Below, one piece after another: positions 42,001 to 54,000 of a DNA stretch of 64,000 nucleotides. This DNA is from Leptobrachium leishanense (Eukaryota > Chordata > Amphibia > Anura > Megophryidae), in the NCBI GenBank assembly GCA_009667805.1, contig CM019065.1, positions 155,916,333 to 155,980,332 on the forward strand. Direction: 5' to 3'. Both the position numbers and the translations under genes were made by a program. The notes beneath the pieces are model-generated. The model was not told where the DNA came from, searched no databases, and saw nothing but the letters and a program-made list of their open reading frames with translations. Positions within the stretch are counted from its first letter, which is position 1, and the number at the start of each line of letters is the position of its first letter.

Positions 42001-45000
42001 TCCTTTTTGGTACAGTCAACAATTGGCTTCTCGACCTGTTTGTATTGGCTTTGTGTATATTTGTATTATGTTAATGGTCCACCTCCTTTGAGGCCTGTTC
42101 TCTACAGTAAACTGATGCAATTTTTTTCACAAAAAAAGGAAAAAAGTCCGGACACCGATCCGTCAAAAATCACGGCTACTACTTTGTCTTCCGTCAAAAT
42201 GTACGATTTTGTGCGCAGTCTGCACAAAAAATGCGTTTGTCTGACGGATTTGTGTTGAAAATGGTTGTTGATTTCTGCGCGCAAAGTGCCTTGTGCGCAT
42301 TTTTGCACGTCGCTTTTACGAACGTTATTTTTTTGACGGATGAAAAAATGCGTGAGGATTGTAATAGGGCCCTTAGTGTACAATATGCTTTCTTTTACCA
42401 AAAATTTCCATAAGAAAATCAAGTGCGTGCCTGAAAGGGATCTAGAAACCAATGAAACCACTTGTCCCATGCCGAATCATAGCATGACAAGGTTCCTGGG
42501 GCCCAAGCGTTTTGTAATAGTGCTGGAGTACGTTCTGAAACTCCGCCGACTTCTCTGGACTTCCCTAAACCAGAGACACTAATATGGGTCATTTCCCTAG
42601 AGACCTGGTTTGGAAGACCTGGAAACCTCCAGACGGTGTCACTGAACTTCTATGGACCTCTCCAACAGTGGGAAACAATGCTGGACCCGCCAAAATCACT
42701 AGAGCCGCCACCGCTTTCTGGTCCCTTATTTGCCTCTGTGTTCGAGAAATCAGCTGAAAGAGAGGGAAAGCAAACTGCCGATGGATGGACCAGTCCTGTA
42801 GGAAGGCATACGACATTGGTGCCATGGGATCGGGGTGCCAGCTGAAAAATCTCAGCAGCTGCACGTTCAGCCTGGAGGCGAACATGGCCACCATGTCTGA
42901 GAGAACTGATTGAAGCCGCCAATCCTCTGAGTCCTCAGTGTGTCTCTAACTCCAGTCCGCAAACTGATTCGACACACCTGGAATGAACTGAACCTGGAAC
43001 TCAATTCCCCCTCTGGAAACACCATTCCCACATACGAGTGACTAATGTTGTTGTTAAGAGGAAAGCTCAAGGACCACCCAACACTTTGATGTACCCTACT
43101 GCGATAAAATTGGAATCCCGGGCCCCCGACGGCAGCGGCGTCGCCCTTTAACAGCTCCGGTATCGGACTCTGAGTCCGAATCCGGAGCTGTGTCCCTGCT
43201 GCTGCAGGAGCCGGAGGAGACACTGTCTCCTCCGGCTCCTGGCAGCTTCACTTCCTGGCTGGGCGGGGCCAAGCAGCGTGTGAGAGGCCTCCCAAACACG
43301 TTGCTTTGGCTCCGCCCCTCCACTCAGTGAAGCTGCGCGCCGGAGCTGGAGGGACCGGGAAGAAGAAGATTAAAGAAAAGGTGAAGAAAAGAAGAGCTGA
43401 AGAGCAGAAGATAGAAGACAGCGAGTGGTGAGCCAGGGCCCAGACCCCAGGGCCCAGACCCAGGGCCCAAATCCCTAGGCCCAGACCCTAAGACCCAGGG
43501 CCCAGACCCCTAGGCCCAGACCCAGGGCCCAGACCCCTAGGCCCAGGGCCCAGACCCTATGGCCCAGACCCAGGGCAAAGGCCCATGGCCCAGACCCCTA
43601 GGCCCAAACCCATGGCCCAGACCCCAAGGCCCAGGACCCAGACCCTATGGCCCAGGGCAAAGGCCCAGGGCCCAGACCCCTAGGCCCAAACCCATGGCCC
43701 AGACCCAGGGCCCAAACCCCCTAGACCCAAACCCAGGGTCCAGACCCCAAGGCCCAACCCAGACCCCTAGGCCAAACCCAGACCCCAAACCCAAGGCCCA
43801 ACCCAGACCCCTAGGCCAAACCCAGACCCCAAACCCAAGGCCCAAACCCAGGGCCCAGACCCCAGGGCCCAGACCCCAGGGCCCGGGCCAAGGCCCAGGG
43901 CCCAGACCCTATGGCCCAGACCCAGGGAAAATGCCCAAACCCAGGACCCAGACCCCTAGGCCCAGACCCCTAAACCCAAGGCCCAGACCCCCTAGGCCCA
44001 GGGCCCAGACCATGGGCCCAGACCCCCTAGGCCCAAACCCAGGGCCCAGACCCAGGGCCCAGACCCCCTAGGCCCAGACCCAGGGCCCAGACCCCCTAGG
44101 CCCAGACCCAGACCCCCTAGGCCCAGACCCAGGCCCAGACCCCCTAGGCCCAAACCCAGGGCCCAGACCCCTAGGCCAAACCCAGGACCCAGAACCTAAG
44201 GCCCAAATACAGACCCAGGGCCCAGACCCCATACCCAGGGCCCAGACCCCAAGGCCCAGGACCCAGACCCTAATGCCCAGACCCCAGGGCCCAGACCGCA
44301 GGGCCCAGACCGCAGGGCCCAGACCGCAGGGCCCAAACCCAGGGCCCAGACCCCAAGGCCCAGACCCCAAGGCCCAGACCCCAGGGCCCAGACCCCAGGG
44401 CCCAGACCCCGGGCCCAGACCCAGACCCCAGGGCCCAGGCCCAGACCCAGGGCCCAGACCCCAAGGCCCAGACCCAGGGCCCAGACCCCAAGGCCCAGAC
44501 CCAGGGCCCAGACCCCAGACCTCAGGGACCAGACCTCAGGGACCAGACCCAGACCCAAAGGCCATCATACACAGCCCGTTTCTGTGAGATTTATTGCTGT
44601 GGATTCTGTGATACGTTCAGACACACCGCTCATTACTGTGAGTTTTATTGCTGTGGATACTGTGATAAGCTAATACACACTGCACATTACTGGGAGTTTT
44701 ATTGCTGTGGTGCTATGTTATGTCCTTTTTTTTTGAAGGGGGAGAAAAGCTGTTAGAGGTTGAGGGCGGGCCCTATCGTGAGGTTTAGTAAGGGGCCCCA
44801 TCATTTCTGATGGCTGCCCTGCGCATGCGCGATCGCATATCTCCTTAAAGCACGAAGACCTTGGTACTCTGGCGCCCTCCACTGGTCAATTAAAGGTACT
44901 GCATTACACCTGCACTGGAGATCCTCGTATGCCACCAATTAACCTATCAAGTACTCCGGTATCCCAGCTCCACCTACGAGTCCCAGGAGAACGGTGTTCT

Positions 45001-48000
45001 TATGATCCTCTGAAACCTATTTAAACCTGCCGCCTTTCTCAGTTAATTAACCAGGTTATACTGTGGTTCACCGCTTCAGTTATCCAGTGTTCCCTCTTCG
45101 TTCCTGTTCCATCTCCAGGCTTGCTTCCACGTTACGAGCTCCATCTCCAGGCTTGCTTCCACGTCCATGGTACCAGCTCCATCTCCATCTCCAGGCTTGC
45201 TTCCACGGTACCAGCTCCATCTCCAGGCTTGCTTCCACGGTACCAGCTCCATCTCCAGGCTTGCTTCCACGGTACCAGCTCCATCTCCAGGCTTGCTTCC
45301 ACGTTCACGGTACCAGCTCCATCTCCAGGCTTGCTTCCACGTCCACGGTACCAGCTCCAGAATTGCTTCCATCTCCAGAATTGCTACCAAGACCACAGCT
45401 CACGTTACCCTCTTCTACAACACTTCGTTCTGGACTTACGTTGTGCCCCTTCTAAATCCGAAGACCCTTACGCACAATTCCCCGTTCTGGACTTTATACT
45501 TGCCAAGGATACCTTTTGCGTTCGTCTTTTGTTCTGGACTTATATTTGTTTCATCTCAGTAAATACTCAACTGCTCCTATACATCTCCTGGTCTTCTTCG
45601 GCTTGCCATTGGGTTCTATACGCATAACACTACACAGGGGTCATAGCCTCTGCCCTTACAAGCGTTGAGTGAGATTTGCTGTTTCAGGATCGGAGGTTTC
45701 AAATCCGCCACGTCGAGATCCGGTCTGAATAGGACCATCCCTCGTGGAGGAAATGAGCCTTCAAGCGTTGGAGGGCATTATAATGGAAGGGAGCAGTTCA
45801 CAATGCCAACAACCTGATCATGCGAGAAAGGACCCTCAAAGACGGGCAAAGGTTTCCTAAAAGGGTCCCGGCTTCCTTCACCAGAGAGAGACATTTCTGA
45901 ACAGGTAAGAACAGAAAGATCATCACCGGATCCACTACGAATCCCAGAAACTCCAGGAGAAAGGATTGACTTCTCCTGGTTCACCAGAAAACCTAGAGTC
46001 TGCAGCAGCTCCATCTACCTGAAATGATGACGGAGCATCCCCTCCGAGGAAGCCATAATTAAGACATGGTCTTAAGTAAATGATCAGAAGAACCCGCTTG
46101 GAGTGTAACAAGCCACAACTGGTTTCAACACCTTGGTAAAGCACAAAGGAGCTGAAGACCAGCCGAATTACAGGCAACATAATCTCCAAGTGTTGTCTCT
46201 GCGCCGAAAGCGGATGAAGTCCCTCGATTCCTCCACTATTGGAGTGGTCAGATAAGCATCCTTGATCTATCTTGACTAGCCAATTGCGTGGTCTCAGCTT
46301 GGCCTTCAATAAAATGATGCCCTCCATCTGAAAATGATGATAGACCACGTGAGCATTTAAATCCTTGAGATTGATCACAGGGTGCATGCCCTCATCTTTT
46401 TTTGCCACCAGAAAAATATTGCTTCTAAATCTGGTGGATCCCAGAACGACCAGTTCTATGGCCCCTTTGTGCAATAAGTCCAATAGTTTTGCGACCACCA
46501 ATGCCACCCCCTCCTCCGAAAGAGTCAGGAAGAGTAGGTTGGACTGGAGGAGAAGGGAAATCGAATACAAATCCCTGAACCGTGTTTAGAACCCATGCAT
46601 CTGAAGTGATATTCTGCCACATGTGAAGAAACAACCTCAACTGACCACCTGTCCGTACTTCGTAATGGTGTAAAAGAAAGAGCTCTACCTGATGGTTGCT
46701 GGTAGGGGCAGAGTCTTGACCACCTCTGGCTCTTTCAAAGCCTCTGCCTCTCCAGGGACAAGAGCAAGTGGGGAAAAAATGCCCGGGTCTGCAAAAACAT
46801 GTGCCGTTAATACCTTTTGAAGCAAATTGGACACGTTGTCCATGGTAATGAAAGCCCCAGAATAGTTGCTCATATTCTAAGGAATTCTTTGCCAAAAGAC
46901 GAAACCTTGTGCCTGCAACACCCAGCTAGTTATCGGCAACCCCAGCAAGCTGTGAATCCATCTTAAGGAAAATGCACCTGCGGTGTTCAGTTGTCAGGGC
47001 CACATTAGCATTCCCTAAGAATCCGAGAGATCTCTCAGTGGGATCCAAGCTTGACATAGTCAGCTTGGCCTGCTCTGCCACATCAAGCAGATTGACCAGT
47101 GGACCCAGGGCATCAAGTTATTTATCTTAAAACTCCCTAAAGACATGGTCAACACCCCTCTTGGGTGGCCAGTCTTTGAGCTCAACATATTTCACGAGCA
47201 AAGCTCTACAAACTGGTGAATCTAATGGAGACCTGCAATTCGGCTTCCAGGGACTTAGTCCCCATGCCCTCACATGCCAATGGGACTGGGAAGGGTAATA
47301 ACAGCCTGGTCATACATAGGGGACAGTTCACTGCATTTGAACACGAAGTCAGAATCTCGTGGTGGTGACGAGTACAGGAATCCTGGACGAGAAAGAGGCG
47401 CAGAGCAGAAAGGTTAACCGCGTTGATGAAGCTCATTCGCTCCGCCCCCCAAATGGAAGGCCAAAGCCACGACGTGAAACACAAAAAGTCAGCCGGCTGG
47501 CCTGACTGCGGAGTATCTTGGATCGCCTGCACAGAGAGGCAGAAGATCCACAACTTTCCTAAACCGTACCGATCATCGCAGACAATACCGGGACGTTCGC
47601 ACACCGAACGGAAAACCCAGGTAATAGGAAGAAAGGGTACTTAACTTGAGCAGGAGCAGCAAGAAAAGAAAAGTTTGAGGACGTTCTAGCATTTATTTGG
47701 AGGATCTAGAAAAGGGACTAGTCCATTTGGAAGGAGGATTGTCTACATCAGTGTTTCCCAAACCTGTCCTCATGACCCTCTGACACGCCACTTTTTCCAG
47801 ATATCTTTAGCACAGCACAGGTGATCTGATTTAAAGCTCGTCGACTGCAGGATTCAGTCTGCATTTCCCCAAGGCGATCCTTAAAACCTGACCTGGTTGA
47901 GGGTCCTGAGGACAGGTTTGGGAAACACTGGTCTAGATGTATATATTTGTGTGCATTTATATTGTTCTTGAACTTTTTTGTACTGTTTTTTTTTATATTT

Positions 48001-51000
48001 TCACCTTCCTGTTTTTATTAAATCAAGTGAACAGACGGCAATACTCGCCTCTGAGTCATTGTATTAAAATAACAATTTGTTTAGGGTTGAGGAGATGGGA
48101 GGGTGGTTGAAATTATCTTGAACGTGGTAAGAAACAAACCGAAATATTTGAGTGTTCCACTAAAAACGTTAAAATAATTTGGAAAGCCTTTTCAAATTCA
48201 AGTCATGACATAGCTCGAGGTAGATTATATATGTTTAGACTGCAATGGAATGCTTAAAGAATGTCCACAAAGGTATATAGACATGGGATAAAAAGGAAAT
48301 GTAGAGCATCTTCTTTCAAACCGTGATCACAAAAGAAAACACTTGTATGATTCTGTACTTTTTGGCCCCAAAAACACATTGGTTTAGGGCCACAACATGA
48401 CAAAGTAATGAAAAAGTGTGGGTCATCAAGGTGTTAAAATGTGAGTATGCGTCGTCTAAGATGAAAATATTTCTCAATGGTGTTTCTCTTTACGGTGACT
48501 CAGTACATCTCATGTCACATCTGTTATCATGCAGATGTTCCACTTTAGTAGCGGTGGGATTTGGTTAGGGGGAAGATTGTGGTTGAGGTGGGTTTTATGG
48601 ATATAAAGTGAACTTCATGTTTAAATTGTGTCAGTTACAGGTTAGTGTGTACTGAACTTGTGCACTCCTCAAAAACCCTGAAATATGTAACTAATACATT
48701 TTTTTATTGAACAGGTAGTTAAGTGATGATAACTAACAAGTATAAAATAAAGGAGAACCTTGACCATGTTTTGTTTCTCCATGTAGGAGCTGATACTTCC
48801 ACTATTTTCCATTTGTTTTGAAGACCAGGAAATGAGCTGCAACTCTACATCTTCATCCTCTATCCCAGGTACTTTATTTTTTCTTTTTTCATTTTGCCAG
48901 TTTCAATACAGACTCCATAGCCTCGATACTATGCAATTTACTTACTTTTTTTCAGAACATACTGATGAGACAATTCTAGAGGAAAAACCAAGATCTACCA
49001 CTGGAGAAAGCAAGTCAGTCACACTAAACTTGCATGTTGAGCATGTTCATTCTCCTGTTTCGGAGGACAACTCACCAGATAGCAGTCTCCCAATGCTCTC
49101 AGGAGAAGTTCAGACTCCATCAGGTAAGTGCACATAAAGCAGAATTTAAAAGCAAGGTTTAAGTGTTCTTGATCAAGAATGTGGGTCAATGTATTCAACG
49201 CTATCAGTTCCTCGTACTCCAAACTCCCGCCTTCAGAACTTCTTCAGAACTTCTCCAGAGCTGCCCCCTTTCTATGGAACTCCATCCCCCGCAACATTAG
49301 ACTCTCCCCGTCTCTCCAGTCCTTCAAGAAGTCTCTGAAAGCACATCAGCTCACTCCATGATCCCTCCCCGTACATCTCTTGCTCCATCTTCCCAATCAG
49401 CCCACATGCGCCCCGCTACTACATATACTCCAGGTACCCTCAACTACTGTGTCACCCCTCTCCTCTTAGATTGTAAGCTCTCTAGCAGGGTCCTTCCCTC
49501 CTACTGTTCCGTGTGTGTATTGTGTATGTATATTTGTTATTCTAAGGAATCTGTTAGCGCTTTATAAATGCTTGTAACTGTAACACTATTAAAAGGACAC
49601 TCTATGATAAAGCCGGGGAATAGGGTGATAATAAAATTTAGAGGGACTACATTTTTAACTTTTTAGAACATAATTATTTTTTATTTTCCAGTGCCAGGGT
49701 CTCCCTCTGAAGCTGCGGGGACACAAGCGTTTTTCAGAGCGGAAGGAACATTCGTGAAAGTGAACCTTCCTTCCACTCTGACGCCCGTGTTGCCACCTCG
49801 CTGAGCGCAGTTAGTGCGCTCAGTGCTACAAAGCAAGATCCTCCTATGGAGGATTACACGTTATAGCCTCGTCAGTGTCTGTTGTAGCGTTTTGACGGGT
49901 AGGGCTTTTTGATGTCCGTTGGTAGTGTGCGCAATTCGTGCCTGCGCTACCCAGTGTGGCCCTCCCCGTCGATCCGTCACAAAGCTGCGACGGACGCAGG
50001 GAAGTGCAGTCACACGGACGCACTCGGTGCACTCGTGTGACCACAGCCTGAGACTTTCACTGTGACAGCCTGCATCTTCCTCAAATCAGTCTGTAAGCAG
50101 GCTTAATTCACGCAAGAGCATTCCACTAATCTCATGCCTCGCAATGTCTCTGCATTGACAAGACATTTACAGGGTTGTTTATTGATGTCCAAAATCACAC
50201 CATTTTGGAAGACTGTCATAGCCTGGGAGGAAGACTCATTTCATCTTGTGTCCATTTAAAATGCATTAAATGGCTAATGCGTCACTTCATTAATTAGTAT
50301 ATCAATGTTTAAAAATATAACACCCTATTTTCTGATTATTATAGTGAAGGTCAAACGCTGGGGAAATATGTATGAAGTACTCCTGATCATTAATTAGCAA
50401 GGCACTACCACTAATGTTTGTAGTTCCACTGTTCTTCCCAAAAGCGCTTCTCGGTATTTTTTTATTTGCACTTCTTCAATCTAAGTATCCAAAGAAGTAG
50501 TCTAAAATAAAGTTTCCTGACCCTTGTCAACCTACTCCATTCAAATTTCAGACGTTCTATGCTCTTCTTTTAGATATTACAGTTTCCACCACCAAAACTG
50601 ATTCCATACTAAATTGTGGAAGGACGACCCGTTCTGCCTTGAATAGACAGGTAGCTATTGTAACTTGTTGTCACTTATTCTAAATTATGATTTATACCAA
50701 TGTGAGTACTTATGTTCGATTTTATTTTTATTCACCAATGTGCTACAGAAAAAATGTTCAGTTCTGTAAAAAAAAAAAAAAAAAGTAAACCTGTGGTTAC
50801 AAGCTATTGTGGACAGCTCCATTATGTGTCAAGAGCAACTACAGTACTAAATAGTTTTTACCTATGGTACAACTTGTTTTATGACATTGAAGAGAAAAAC
50901 CAGCACATTTATCAGTACAACAAATCTAATTTACAAATCCCTTGCAGTCTGTACTATTACTTAATTTTCACATTGGTTCATCTTTTTTCTAGGGGGTTAC

Positions 51001-54000
51001 TCAGGTAATGCCAGCGTTTGTTGAAGTTGGATACACTGATGAAAATCGCCAGTCTTGCAACGCCAAAAAATACTGGCATATGCTGGAAGGAGCTACTCTC
51101 TAAATCTCTAAATCTTTTTCCCCTGACACTGCAGGTTTAACTTTTGTTTAACTTTTGTGAAATGCCAGTGTTCTTTTCAGAGTGGCGGCACTGGCAACTT
51201 TTGTTCGACAAACGACGGTGGTATCTGAATAATACGATTTCTTTTTATTCTCTAAACCACTATAAACGTCCTTCTTTATTCTTTTGTTCTGAAATACCAA
51301 CCATGCTAACATCATATTCATGATTTCCCATAAATACCACCTCCTTTCCTTGCAGAGTTTAGGTCAGTGTTTCCCAAACCTGTCCTCAGGACCCGCTGAC
51401 ACGCCAGGTTTGCCAGATATGTGAAGCACAGCACAGGTGATATAATTTGCTGCTCAGTGATTGCAGGATGCAGTCTGCATTTCCCCAAGGTGATCTGCAA
51501 AATCTGGCCTGGTTGAGGGTCCAGGGGACAGGTTTGGGAAACACTGGCTTAGGTCTTCCACCTCCTCAATTTTATTATTAATGTAACCTGAGCATTCTTG
51601 CAGCTATTGTAGATAATCTTCATATAAAATCATTCTACTCGCAGAAGTGTGGATCTTCTCTTGGGTTTGTTATTCAGTATCTTCCAGAGATTATGAAAGA
51701 CTACTAGGTACAGTATTGTAAAATATTTACCAGCATCGGGATCTTTTTCGATGTACCAGCTTCAACCAAACGGTATGAACTTTGATGATTAACGGATCAT
51801 CTGTTATTAGTGGGAAAATTTTATTCATCATACGATCAGATAGAACTGATTAAAACAAAAACACAGAATTTATAATAACTATAAACCGTTTGACAAGGCA
51901 AAGAAAAGATCTGGTCTTCTGGCTAAAGCGAGGGAATCTACAGAATGTTTTCCACTCTAAAGGAGCTTTTATTTGTTTCTTCAGTCCTACAGTTCTGAGG
52001 AGAGTTCAGATAATGGTTCCCAAAGTGAAAACCAATGCAGCGATCCTGTGACTGCAAAGACTGTTGCCAAAAAGACCATCAGCAGGAAGCCTGTTACTGC
52101 CAAAAAAACACTGGTATTTAAAGCTTCTTTTTTTCTGGTTTATGCATGCTATTTATAATTATGGTTGCAATTAAAGTGTCGGAGGAAAAATATGACAGAA
52201 AATCAAGTGGCATAATTAAAGCATGATTTTGCTAATCTTCTACCTAGAAAAAGAGCAATGCTATGCTGCTATGCAGAAATGGAAATGTGTATCACATTAC
52301 TGCAAATGTATACACCTTCACATAAATTATGCTCTCCTAGAAAAGTTATATATGTGGCTGTGTGTTCCAATTTGTGTACAGAAACCTCGAAATCTAGAAT
52401 GAATAAACAGGGAATTAATTTCCTGTATCTGAAATTTGTCAAGGCCGCTGAGTGTTCCCTAATCCACAATGTATGTTTCCACGCTGATGATTTACCAAGA
52501 ACGAGTTGTGTGTGTGTACAGAATTTATTTGGACAAACTTTTCTTCTCTGTTCTCTTGTAGTTTATGGGTATTGCCTGCTCCAGTCATGTGAGGAACATA
52601 AAACCATTTGAAAGAAAATAACTCCCTTTTATCAGTTATACTATATTTTAGCAGAATAAAAATGCTAACATTTTCTAAGGCAGTGATTCCCTGACAAATT
52701 AGCCCAACATCTTTTTGAGCCTAACCGGTGCAGTTAATAAATGTGATTGAGCAGTGCCCCGCCGCAGGGCGACTCTAGGAACAATATTTAGGGGGGCACA
52801 GAAGATTACCGCAGTCAAAACTGGGGGGGCACTAATAATTTTCACCACTAAATCATACCACTGAATAAAAGTAGGGCCCTATCACCTGGTGTGAGCTAAA
52901 ACACCATCACTAAAGGAAAAATTTAGTGCGAGTCGCTAAAACTTACAGGGTATTCAGAGAGAGGTGAAAAGCAGGAGAATGACTGGAGAATGGAAAATTC
53001 TTGGTCAAAGAATCGGCTATTTGACCAGAATTTTCCATTCTCCAGTCATTCTCCTGCTTTTCACCGCTTTCTGAATAACCCTGTTAGTCCTGACGACCTA
53101 CTAACAGATCACCTTGACTGCAGTAGTCCATGAACAGGTCGTTTGGCGCACACTAGGGAAACTCTAAGACCCAGTTGAGACCCAGCGCTAATGCGGTTGT
53201 GTACAGGATAGAACGTTTTTTCTTTTCCATACCTATCCCCCACCCTCACAAGCTTGAATATGAACACATCCAGTGAATAACCTCTCACCCCTGCATTTAT
53301 TAAAATCCTCCACGGTGGCCGTATCATCCATGTTGATGCACACATATATTAAGGCTGATGGGCATTGCATGATAAATGCCTCCCAGCAGCATGTTGAATC
53401 ATTACACTGCATTTAATAGATCCAAAGGAAAGGCCAGGTGAGCGACAAAATTCCCTGCTACAGCACATAAACAATACATGTTTCAGGGCAAGACTTATCC
53501 ATGTGTTCCTTTAAACATGGTCCACACAGTCACCCTAAAATCAACTGCTTACATACTATGAATAGCCCCCAGCATAAAATGTTTAAAATTAGGCAATATA
53601 TTAGAATTAGGATATATGTGGATAAAGGATACATTTATAATAGAGCCGACTGCAACAGCAGCGACATTGCTGACCATATCCATTACTATGGTGTATGGGC
53701 CAAGAGAACACCTGTGTTGCATTCCTTTCAATTGCCTGTTAATTTGGACGAGGACCTGTTTTTTTCTGTTTTTTTGGAGTTAGCACCAGGGCTGAGCAGT
53801 AGGTAAAATGTTACAATTAGTGCACCTCAAAAAATTTAGTGCTGGCACCAAGTGATCTGTAAAGATATCTAGCACTCCCCGTGTTAAGTATAGGACGCGG
53901 AAAGTACAGTAAGCTCGCGGTACAAATCGCTAATAGCGACGCGCTAAGTGATTTTTCCCATTTGTAGCGGGAGGCAAATGATCTGTTGGTCAGGCGTTAG

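Larger units (their letters stand above)
38485..42372. mobile_element. Harbinger-like element, 3.9 kb, carrying host gene fragments
   Basis: Inverted ends GGGCCCTATTACA and TGTAATAGGGCCC (the latter with one more base inside), flanked by TTA on both sides (38482-38484 and 42373-42375). Both ends are rich in GCGCA/TGCGC motifs. The DIRS recombinase reading joins across it. No transposase was seen; the interior holds an XK-family fragment, a LINE and a processed pseudogene. Confidence 0.8.
36075..48066 (-). mobile_element. DIRS-type YR retrotransposon, about 12 kb with nested insertions, in CDCA2 intron 8
   Basis: Inverted ends: ATTTTAATAAATGCCTCGG with GGCGAGTATTGCAGTCT at about 36077-36120 and the inverse of a near copy at about 48005-48060. 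A related internal segment lies at 37760-37850 (internal complementary region). Minus-strand coding order: gag (46425-47640), RT (45660-46570), RNase H end (42590-43085), tyrosine recombinase (37870-38484 plus 42376-42590). Insertions at 36203, 38485, 43090 and 47749 break it. Such ends and a tyrosine recombinase instead of integrase define DIRS elements. Confidence 0.83.

Noticed and set aside
43559..44566. Pro/Gly-rich open frames on both strands
   Set aside because: They are by-products of the GGGCCCAGACCC array; no start context, domain or conservation.
45063..45627. Overlapping plus-strand frames of 130-170 codons
   Set aside because: Caused by the 33-bp tandem unit, which is stop-free in all three frames.
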